Shown one piece after another: positions 26,001 through 38,000 of a stretch of 64,000 nt of DNA. The first letter of the stretch is position 1; each line of letters opens with the position of its first letter. The notes under the pieces are model-generated. The model was given only the letters and a program-made list of their open reading frames with translations. It was not told the origin of the DNA and made no database searches. A program made the position numbers and the translations under genes. The stretch comes from Nectonema munidae (Eukaryota > Nematomorpha > Nectonematoida > Nectonematidae), in assembly GCA_030549495.1 (NCBI GenBank), contig JAUIRK010000003.1:456001-520000 (forward strand). The letters are read 5' to 3'.

Positions 26001-29000
26001 AGAGAATCAAGTTTGTTCAAGAAGATTTAACTTATAAATTAGTTATAACTCGAATCAAACCAGAAGAAGAAGGAGTTTATGCTGTCATTACACCCCAACA
26101 GGAAGTTAAGTTCAAAGTCAAAGTAGAAGGTAAATTTTACTTATTTATTATAATTACTTTGTTTAAACATTTATTTACTTAGAAGTACCTATAGAGAAAA
26201 TAGAAAAAGAAACGATTGAAGTTACTGAAGGATCTGTTTTAGAATATACGGTGAAGTTTGAAGAAAAACCATCTGAAGTTAAATGGATGAAAGACAGTGT
26301 TGAACTTTATGAAGATGAGAGAATCAAGTTTGTTCAAGAAGATTTAACTTATAAATTAGTTATAACTCGAATCAAACCAGAAGAAGAAGGAGTTTATGCT
26401 GTCATTACACCCCAACAGGAAGTTAAGTTCAAAGTCAAAGTAGAAGGTAAATTTTACTTATTTATTATAATTACTTTGTTTAAACATTTATTTACTTAGA
26501 AGTACCTATAGAGAAAATAGAAAAAGAAACGATTGAAGTTACTGAAGGATCTGTTTTAGAATATACGGTGAAGTTTGAAGAAAAACCATCTGAAGTTAAA
26601 TGGATGAAAGACAGTTGTGAACTTTATGAAGATGAGAGAATCAAGTTTGTTCAAGAAGATTTAACTTATAAATTAGTTATAACTCGAATCAAACCAGAAG
26701 AAGAAGGAGTTTATGCTGTCATTACACCCCAACAGGAAGTTAAGTTCAAAGTCAAAGTAGAAGGTAAATTTTACTTATTTATTATAATTACTTTGTTTAA
26801 ACATTTATTTACTTAGAAGTACCTATAGAGAAAATAGAAAACGAAACGATTGAAGTTACTGAAGGATCTGTTTTAGAATATACGGTGAAGTTTGAAGAAA
26901 AACCATCTGAAGTTAAATGGATGAAAGACAGTGTTGAACTTTATGAAGATGAGAGAATCAAGTTTGTTCAAGAAGATTTAACTTATAAATTAGTTATAAC
27001 TCGAATCAAACCAGAAGAAGAAGGAGTTTATGCTGTCATTACACCCCAACAGGAAGTTAAGTTCAAAGTCAAAGTAGAAGGTAAATTTTACTTATTTATT
27101 ATAATTACTTTGTTTAAACATTTATTTACTTAGAAGTACCTATAGAGAAAATAGAAAAAGAAACGATTGAAGTTACTGAAGGATCTGTTTTAGAATATAC
27201 GGTGAAGTTTGAAGAAAAACCATCTGAAGTTAAATGGATGAAAGACAGTGTTGAACTTTATGAAGATGAGAGAATCAAGTTTGTTCAAGAAGATTTAACT
27301 TATAAATTAGTTATAACTCGAATCAAACCAGAAGAAGAAGGAGTTTATGCTGTCATTACACCCCAACAGGAAGTTAAGTTCAAAGTCAAAGTAGAAGGTA
27401 AATTTTACTTATTTATTATAATTACTTTGTTTAAACATTTATTTACTTAGAAGTACCTATAGAGAAAATAGAAAAAGAAACGATTGAAGTTACTGAAGGA
27501 TCTGTTTTAGAATATACGGTGAAGTTTGAAGAAAAACCATCTGAAGTTAAATGGATGAAAGACAGTGTTGAACTTTATGAAGATGAGAGAATCAAGTTTG
27601 TTCAAGAAGATTTAACTTATAAATTAGTTATAACTCGAATCAAACCAGAAGAAGAAGGAGTTTATGCTGTCATTACACCCCAACAGGAAGTTAAGTTCAA
27701 AGTCAAAGTAGAAGGTAAATTTTACTTATTTATTATAATTACTTTGTTTAAACATTTATTTACTTAGAAGTACCTATAGAGAAAATAGAAAAAGAAACGA
27801 TTGAAGTTACTGAAGGATCTGTTTTAGAATATACGGTGAAGTTTGAAGAAAAACCATCTGAAGTTAAATGGATGAAAGACAGTGTTGAACTTTATGAAGA
27901 TGAGAGAATCAAGTTTGTTCAAGAAGATTTAACTTATAAATTAGTTATAACTCGAATCAAACCAGAAGAAGAAGGAGTTTATGCTGTCATTACACCCCAA
28001 CAGGAAGTTAAGTTCAAAGTCAAAGTAGAAGGTAAATTTTACTTATTTATTATAATTACTTTGTTTAAACATTTATTTACTTAGAAGTACCTATAGAGAA
28101 AATAGAAAAAGAAACGATTGAAGTTACTGAAGGATCTGTTTTAGAATATACGGTGAAGTTTGAAGAAAAACCATCTGAAGTTAAATGGATGAAAGACAGT
28201 GTTGAACTTTATGAAGATGAGAGAATCAAGTTTGTTCAAGAAGATTTAACTTATAAATTAGTTATAACTCGAATCAAACCAGAAGAAGAAGGAGTTTATG
28301 CTGTCATTACACCCCAACAGGAAGTTAAGTTCAAAGTCAAAGTAGAAGGTAAATTTTACTTATTTATTATAATTACTTTGTTTAAACATTTATTTACTTA
28401 GAAGTACCTATAGAGAAAATAGAAAAAGAAACGATTGAAGTTACTGAAGGATCTGTTTTAGAATATACGGTGAAGTTTGAAGAAAAACCATCTGAAGTTA
28501 AATGGATGAAAGACAGTGTTGAACTTTATGAAGATGAGAGAATCAAGTTTGTTCAAGAAGATTTAACTTATAAATTAGTTATAACTCGAATCAAACCAGA
28601 AGAAGAAGGAGTTTATGCTGTCATTACACCCCAACAGGAAGTTAAGTTCAAAGTCAAAGTAGAAGGTAAATTTTACTTATTTATTATAATTACTTTGTTT
28701 AAACATTTATTTACTTAGAAGTACCTATAGAGAAAATAGAAAAAGAAACGATTGAAGTTACTGAAGGATCTGTTTTAGAATATACGGTGAAGTTTGAAGA
28801 AAAACCATCTGAAGTTAAATGGATGAAAGACAGTGTTGAACTTTATGAAGATGAGAGAATCAAGTTTGTTCAAGAAGATTTAACTTATAAATTAGTTATA
28901 ACTCGAATCAAACCAGAAGAAGAAGGAGTTTATGCTGTCATTACACCCCAACAGGAAGTTAAGTTCAAAGTCAAAGTAGAAGGTAAATTTTACTTATTTA

Positions 29001-32000
29001 TTATAATTACTTTGTTTAAACATTTATTTACTTAGAAGTACCTATAGAGAAAATAGAAAAAGAAACGATTGAAGTTACTGAAGGATCTGTTTTAGAATAT
29101 ACGGTGAAGTTTGAAGAAAAACCATCTGAAGTTAAATGGATGAAAGACGGTGTTGAACTTTATGAAGATGAGAGAATCAAGTTTGTTCAAGAAGATTTAA
29201 CTTATAAATTAGTTATAACTCGAATCAAACCAGAAGAAGAAGGAGTTTATGCTGTCATTACACCCCAACAGGAAGTTAAGTTCAAAGTCAAAGTAGAAGG
29301 TAAATTTTACTTATTTATTATAATTACTTTGTTTAAACATTTATTTACTTAGAAGTACCTATAGAGAAAATAGAAAAAGAAACGATTGAAGTTACTGAAG
29401 GATCTGTTTTAGAATATACGGTGAAGTTTGAAGAAAAACCATCTGAAGTTAAATGGATGAAAGACGGTGTTGAACTTTATGAAGATGAGAGAATCAAGTT
29501 TGTTCAAGAAGATTTAACTTATAAATTAGTTATAACTCGAATCAAACCAGAAGAAGAAGGAGTTTATGCTGTCATTACACCCCAACAGGAAGTTAAGTTC
29601 AAAGTCAAAGTAGAAGGTAAATTTTACTTATTTATTATAATTACTTTGTTTAAACATTTATTTACTTAGAAGTACCTATAGAGAAAATAGAAAAAGAAAC
29701 GATTGAAGTTACTGAAGGATCTGTTTTAGAATATACGGTGAAGTTTGAAGAAAAACCATCTGAAGTTAAATGGACGAAGGATCGTGTGCAAATTCTCCCG
29801 GATGAAAGGATTAAATTCGTTGAAGAAGAATTAACCTACAAACTAATCATAACTAAGATTAAGCCTGAGGAAGAAGGCGTTTATTCAATTGTTACTCCTC
29901 AACGAGAAATCATCTTCAAAGTTAAAGTGGATGGTTTGTCCTTTTTATTTAAATTCATTTTGCTGTGTGTGTGCAACCTGAAATCAATTTTTGGCGATGG
30001 CTAATAAATCCTTGTAGATTTAAATTGAAGGTTGTATGTATTTTGAAAATTTTCATACCGTCTCATCAACACTTAACTTATATCTTTTAAATCGACACTT
30101 ATAATTTAATGGTTTAATACCTATGGTTTCTGTCCAAAAATCGGCTAACATTTTTAAATCATACTTTCTCTTTCTATTAAAAAATTTCTTGGTCGAATTT
30201 TTACTATTCTGATTGCCAATAGCATCCGTATCACTAATTGTCTTTATGGGATATTTATTTGACCAAAACAACCTAATTAAGCAACTAACCAATACCCTTT
30301 CAGACTAACTATATAACTTTACTAACTAAGAAATTATTAATTAAGTTTCTAAATGTGATCTATCTATGATTCTACTTTTAAGATCTATAGATGTTTGCAA
30401 TCTGCTTCCATATTTGCTAGAAAGTAGTAATATTCAAACGATGCTTTGAATGTTGGGAACTTGTCTTTTTTTGAGGTCCTTGATTAAAATAGTTTTTCTA
30501 TCACATAAATTTTGAAAGATTGTAAAAACTTTTTTGTAATTGATGATAACAATTTAGACTTCAAGATAAGTATATAATTTTCTTAATTGATTAGAAGTTG
30601 CTATTGAAAAGATCGAAAAAGAATCTATTGAAATAACTGAAGGTTCTGTTCTTGAATACTCAGTTAACTTCGAAGAAAAACCATCTCAAGCCAAATGGAT
30701 CAAAGATAGTGTTGAGATTCATGAGGATGAAAGAATCAAGTTTCTACAAGAAGATCTAACCTACAAACTAGTAATAACCAGGATTAAGCCAGAAGAAGAA
30801 GGAGTTTATGCCATAGTGACACCTCAACAAGAAGTTAAATTCAAAGTTTTGGTAGAAGGTAAATATGTATTTTATTTATCTCGTTTCATTTCAAAAAAAA
30901 AGTTAGTGAGATTGGGATTTTGGAAATGTGACAGTAGTCTTTTTATATGTGTTTTCATAGTTGCGACTCCGGCTAGACCTTTAACCTTGCTGGGAAAATA
31001 GCCCTAAAACCGATTTTTATTTTAACATTTTTAGAAGCTCCTATCCAAAAGATTGAAAAGAAAACTATTGAAATAACGGAAGGTTCCACTTTTGAATATA
31101 CCGTTAAATTTGAAGAACAACCTTCAAAGATAAAATGGATGAAGGATAGTGTCAAGATCATTGAAAATGAGAGGGTCAAATTTATTCAAGAAGATTTGAA
31201 ATACAAATTAGTGATAACGAGAATCAAGCCTGAAGAAGAAGGAATCTATTCCGTGATTACCCCTGAACAAGAAGTTCGGTTCAAAGTTAAAGTAAAAAGT
31301 TAGGAAATTATTTATTTTTACCTTGAGTTTCCTTTTCTTCATTAATTTTTTTTTCAGAATTAGAAATTGAAAGGATTGAAAAAGAAACTCTTGAAGTTAC
31401 TGAAGGTTCGCCTCTTGAATTCTCTGTAAAATTTGAAGAAAAACCATCTAAAGTAGTTTGGATGAAAGATGATTTACAAATTTTTGAAAATGATTGCACT
31501 AAATTTATTGAAGATGATTTAATTTATAAGTTAATCATTAAAAAAGTTACACAAAATGAAAAAGGTGTTTATTCTTTGTCTTCTCCTCTTAAAAAAATCA
31601 TATTTAAAGTGAAAGTTAAAGGTATTTTTTCTTTTATTTTTATTTCAAAATAATACCCTTTACACTTTGAAAAGAACCATGCATTGAGAAAGTTGAAAAA
31701 GAGACTATTGAAATTTTCGAAGATTCTCCTTTGGAATTTTGCGTTAAATTTCGAGAAATCCCTTCGAAAATTCGACTTATGAAGGATTGTGTAGAAATAT
31801 TTGAAAGTGACAGACTTAAGATCGTTGAATCTGATTTGCTGTTTTACACGCTCATCATAACTCGTACTTCCATTGAAGACACGGGTTCCTATTCTATCAG
31901 TTCGCCTAAAGAATCTTTCACTTGTGACGTGAAGATCAAAGGTACGATGTCCATCTTCCTTTTACCTCATTTTTCTCTACACACTTTTCTTTGTAGACGC

Positions 32001-35000
32001 GAAAAAAGTTTTCGTCGATCAAGGCGACAAAATGGAACTTAACTTCATCTTTAATTCCATTCCTTCTACTTTCAAGTGGTTTTATGAAGGGCATTCATTC
32101 GCTACTGACGGTCGTAAAAAGATTACGAATTCGATGTTTTCTTCTACTCTGACCATTCAGCCTGTTAATCTCAACGATAAAGGTTCATATACTTTGAGTG
32201 TAGATGGCCGAAATTTTGTCTTTTTTGTTGTCGTTAATCCACGTGAGTTTTTATCCTTTTTCTTTAACTAAAAAATGAGTATTCATTGTACATTTTTAAT
32301 CTGTCACCATCATATTATATGAAGTAGGTTAGATAATTAAGATTAACATTTTTAAAACACACTCTTCACAATGGTTTTGAAATTATAAAGAAAAGGTAAG
32401 ACGAAGGAAGAATAAATACTCTTACATTATACCTAGTCAAAACTACATGACCAAAAAATCAATGCAGAAAATAATTACAATCAAAGTAAGGAATAAAAAA
32501 GGTAACTGAACCCTTTTTAATTAGAGGAAAAATTGCGTGACGGGTAATTTGACTCACGGTATTAAGACTTGAAAAGCCAGAGTTCACAACATGACGAAAG
32601 ATGAAGATTATACCATAATCAAGCATGTTGGCGAACATGAACATAGCTCATGTGCCTCTAAAACGAAAGTTGCAAAATTTTTAGCACAGTTAAAAGTACA
32701 AGCAACACCTTCTCAAGAACGTTGCCGTTCATTAATTTCGTCTGTTTGCAATGGCCTTGATGAAAACGAAATGGCTAGCCTGCCTTCAATGAGTTGTGTC
32801 AGCCGAAATATGAGGAACTGGCGTCAGGCATTGGAAAGTGCTCCTCCAAATATTTTCTTACAATTTGATAGCGGTTAATCTGATGAAGACAGAATATGTT
32901 TGTTTGCAACAAGAAAAGGTCTTGATGGCGTGTATACACTACATATTCAAATAGATTCATTAAGTGTTCCGCGACTATTCGCATTACTACCTTTTTAATC
33001 ATCTTAAACAATTAAGACAAGGATTGAATCCTGAAAACATTATGCTTGATTTTGAAAAAGCTTATATCAATAGTTTTTTATCTGTCTTTCCTAGCACCTC
33101 CAATCAATAGTAATTTTATCTGTCTCTCCTGGCACCTCTATTTCATGTCTATTCCATCTATCTGAAAATATATACAAAAAATTATGTGAAATCGGGCTGA
33201 AGGCTAGATACCATCATGACAAGTTTACTATAAAAATAAGATGTTTTTCAGCCCTAAACTTTCTTCCTCCCAATGATGTGATTGACGGATTTGAAGAGCT
33301 TGTTAATGATGACGATCTTCCTCAAGAACGTGTATCTTACTTCGAACTGACTTATATCGGATGTATCCTAAGTAGAGGGACTAGACAACGAAGATTTCCT
33401 CCCACGTTTTCCATTGATAGTTGGAATGTGCATTTAAAATAAGCTCTGGAATGCCTCTTACAAACAACCATCTGGAGGGTATCACAAGGCACAACAAAGT
33501 TCTATTTGCTCACATCACACTTTATAGAAATTTTTTTTACTAATTTGTACTAAATTGAAAAAAGAAGAGCAATTGGCTCAACTGAAAAAGATACAATTTG
33601 ATAGAGGTGATGCCCACAGCACAAAGAAAAAGTTTAAAGATATGAATAAACGCATACAGACGATCATAGAAAGATATAGCGCCAAAATAAAAAAGATTTT
33701 TTACGATCAATTGCTCATAACTTGCATCACTTCTAAACATTTAGTTATCTGAATTATACTAATAAATATTTTAACATTTCAAAATTTTAATTTGTGTTTG
33801 TCTTAGCTAGCAAGTTTTTCATTATACTCTAAATGTTAATGATAATTTGAACCACAAATATGATAAAACACAAATAATCAAAAAAAACACTGATTGGATG
33901 AAACGCTTGCACTAAGAAGATTGGAAAGTTTTGATTTTTTTTCAAACAGAAGAAAAAAAATTTTTCAAAAAACAGCAAATATTCATAGCTTTCCTATATT
34001 TTTGAACATTTTCCAATTATAATTTGTGTTTTGAAACTTTTGGATATTGGGAGTCAAATTGTCAGAGAATCATTTTACCGCGAGTCAAATTACCTAGAAC
34101 CGAAAATTTGAGGGGTAAAAAATTATAAAAACAAAGATTTTTTTTCTTCATTTGTCATTTCTTTTTTCCTTCTTTTTTTAAATGGAATAAATAATCAACA
34201 AATTAATAAAAAGATTAAAGCTTTACAAAATTTTTCTATTTAGTTGAGAGAGCTTTGGGGATTCTCGCATTTTTATCATGATGTTCTGGTGATAAAATTG
34301 AAAATAATCATTGTACAATTTTAATGAGCCTATTTTAGATACTACATTTTTTTATTGCTTCTTGAGAAATCACATGTATCATTAGCTTCATTTTCCATTT
34401 CCTTGTGTTCATGTATGTTTTAGTCTCAAAAGAAAAATCATCAACTGAAAAATTTGTCTCATTAACACTCAATGATAGCATCGTACAAGACAGCAGCAGT
34501 TTTATTCAACATTTACAAAAAAGAGATCTCCATACCATTTCATCTTCGTTAACCAAGACGAGTGTATCCAAATTCTTTGAAGTTTCTACATCAAAACAAA
34601 AAGAAGCACCCCCTTCTGCAAGTGTTGTCAGTGTTAAACTTCCTACTTCAAAATTTTATAGTGAAAAGCAGTCAACTTTCCTAACTGAGAAAAAATTTCA
34701 AGAGAAACGAGAAAAGTGCGTCGTCAAAGAAATCATTCACGACACTTCGCTCAGAAGAAAAAAGGGGGAAGAGATTGTAAGAGTTCAAAAAGGTTCTCCC
34801 TTCCAACTGAAAGTTCACTTACAACCTGGGCAGCAGAGAAATGTCCTTTGGAAAAAAGATGATCAACCTATTTTGCTTGATGATTCCTCTCTTTCCTTGC
34901 CATCTCCTAAGTACAATGTGTATGCGTCTGGTGTTGAAGAGTGTAGTAATGTCTTGAGTATCAAAAATGTTAGCTTTCAAGATTCCGGCCTTTTTTCCTT

Positions 35001-38000
35001 TTCTTCTGATCACGGAACTTCACAAATCAGGCTTTTTGTCACAGGTAATTTTCTTTTAATTTGGATTTGCTGCTATATTCGTTACTCGATTTAGACACAC
35101 ACTTTGAAAAATTGGAAACAGAAGGAATTACTGTTAAAGAAGGCGCCATTTTGGAACTGACAGTTGACTTAAATGGCGGAAACCAAAGCTATTGGATGAA
35201 GGATGGAGTTTGTTTGAAAGATAGTGATAAGATTTTCATTCAGCAAAAAGGAAATGAGCACAAACTTATTGTTAACGGTGTATCCTTGCGCGATTCTGGT
35301 CTCTACTCAATCGTGACCCATGAAAAAGAAATCTCAATCAAAATCCAAGTTATAAGTAAGATACAAATCAATGCACCCTATCAAAATTCATATACATTTT
35401 ACAAAAGCCCTTCTTCATATTCGCATGCATACCGCAAAAATGTTAAACAAAGAATTGTGTATTAACAAATTTCTAGTAGAATTGAATGGCTTGTTGCCCG
35501 ATTTGAAAAAAATGCATTATGTATCCTTGTTTCCTACAAAGTTTTGTGAGCAATATAAGAGTAATCATTGATTTTTTTAAATATCACTAACCAACTAAAT
35601 TAACTACTTATATTTAATACCAATTATATTTACTTATTATGGCGTTATTAATTAAGAGGCCATTGGTCGGGCCAATGAGTACACATAGACAGACAGACAA
35701 ACGCCGCATTTTCTCATTTTGGGCCTGGTCAAAAACCCTACATATAAAACTCCTTTATTCACCTTTCATGTTGGCACAAATATTTCTTGTGCATTCTTGT
35801 GGGAATATATTTTTGTTTTCGGACAGTGTTTGTTAGATTTAAAATGTTAACATCTAGTGAAGAAGAAATTTCCATAATTGTAGAGATAGTGACCCGTTCG
35901 GGAATCAAACACCACAACAAATGTATCATTATCCACGCCTTCTACTTCTAGCCTTCTGAGAAAGTTACTCAGGTTTAGTAAATGAACAGAAAAAAATGCA
36001 AAAGTTTTATAAATATTATTATCAGAAGAAAAAATTTGCGCTGGCATATTGAAAATATTAGCTTATATGTGATGTTGCTATTGGCTGCGGTGTTTTTGTT
36101 TTTTCCCACGACACAAGAATGTTTTATAGTTGATCCAAACATTTCTCATAACAAATATTTAACTAACCCTTATAAAGCATAATCCTGTTTTTTGCATTTT
36201 TTTTTAGAAATTCCAGAAAGTATAGTAAAAGAAGTTGTTTATATCAAGGAAAAATCTTCTCTAGATTTTGTGATTAAATTCTCAAAGAGTGTATTTGATG
36301 CCAAATGGATTAAAAATGGCCTAGGCTTGGAAGAATATGAAGAATACCAGAGTGATAGAATAACTACATTTTCCACAGAAAAGTACCACAAACTCACAAT
36401 TAATTTGGCGAAACTTAGTGATTCCGGAGATTTCACTTTGGTCACTTCTCACAATCGCATCACACTTAGCTTGATTGTGCAGCGTAAATGAAATGCTTTA
36501 ATGCTAAAATAATAAATAATAATATTTTACCTTTTTTGTAGCTTTTGAAAAAGAAGTGATTGATAAAGATGTTCTCGTGATAGAGGAAGGATCTTCTCTG
36601 CAAACGCTCGTTAAATCCTCCCTAGATAAAGATATGAAAGTGTTTAAGTGGTTTAAAAATGGAAACGAGATAAGAAATGAGCCAGATGAAGGCATTTTGG
36701 TGGAATTTTCCGACTTTGAAACAAAACTTTGCATTCCTCGCATTACGAGTGAGCATGAAGGCGTGTACACTTTCGAATCTGACAGTACACGAATTAATCA
36801 GAGTGTTTTGGTGAAATGTAAGCTTTTTCCTATTTTTTATTATAAAATGACAATTATAGATAGGTTCTAAACAAATTTCATAAAAACTCCTAAAATAGTT
36901 ACATAATTTATTATTTTCAAAAATGAAGTATTTGATGTAGTGGTTAAATATTTAATTATATATAAATCTGAATTATTCACTAGCCTGAGAATCTCTTGCC
37001 AGTCCTCATTCCCTCTATCGGTATTTTTCACTCCCGATTTTTTACATATTTGGACAATATTAGAACGAAGTTCAAATTGCGTTGAAACAAAACCAAATAG
37101 TTACATAATTTATTATTTTCAAAAATGAAGTATTTGATGTAGTGGTTAAATATTTAATTATATATAAATCTGAATTATTCACTAGCCTGAGAATCTCTTG
37201 CCAGTCCTCATTCCCTCTATCGGTATTTTTCACTCCCGATTTTTTACATATTTTGACAATATTAGAACGAAGTTCAAATTGCGTTGAAACAAAACCAACG
37301 TGTATAAGTATTTCTCCTTTTTCATGTAATACGTTTCCTTTTTTTATTATATTCTTCAGAATGTATTCTCCGATCGGATGCTTGGTAAAAAAATTCATAC
37401 GCCATGTTCGAAATCTTAGAAAAGTTTTTCACCAATGTTTCATTCTGATTTTTATCTTAAATTTCTTTTTGAATATCATCAATCAAATTTTCGGTTACTT
37501 ATTGATAATTACACTATTCCAGACCCATTGATAAGGGGAGCCACCTAAATGAACAAGTTTGATTCTTTATAATTGTTTTTTCCAATATTTTTTTAACTGT
37601 TTTGTTTTTTTTATTCCTAAATTTACGGTGAAGAAAGCTGAAAAAAAGGATCCTAATTTTGTAGAACTAATACGCCCAACAAAATTATAATCAAATAAAT
37701 TTTGTATAGCCACATGAAAAGAAATATATATTTGCTTCTATTCTAATTTTTTTATTTACAGTTTATCTTTTTTATCAAAATGATAACGTTTTTCTATGAG
37801 TTGCGTACAGGGTTTAATAGTTCTTCCTAGAAAACTATATATATTGCGAATAAAGAGTCTTCACTGAATCTGATATAAATTAAAAGTAAAAATGTTAGGC
37901 AAGTAAATTACTTTAGATTTTCGAATTTTAAAGATTGCTTATATTTTTTCATTTTGTTCAAAGTATACGCTCTAAGATTTGGGCAAACTCTTCTTACTTT

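Noticed and set aside
11083-29933. CRISPR-like regular spacing of repeats (346 and 317 nt)
   Set aside because: The repeating unit is a 264-nt coding exon plus a GT-AG intron, in an animal genome. There are no unique spacers.
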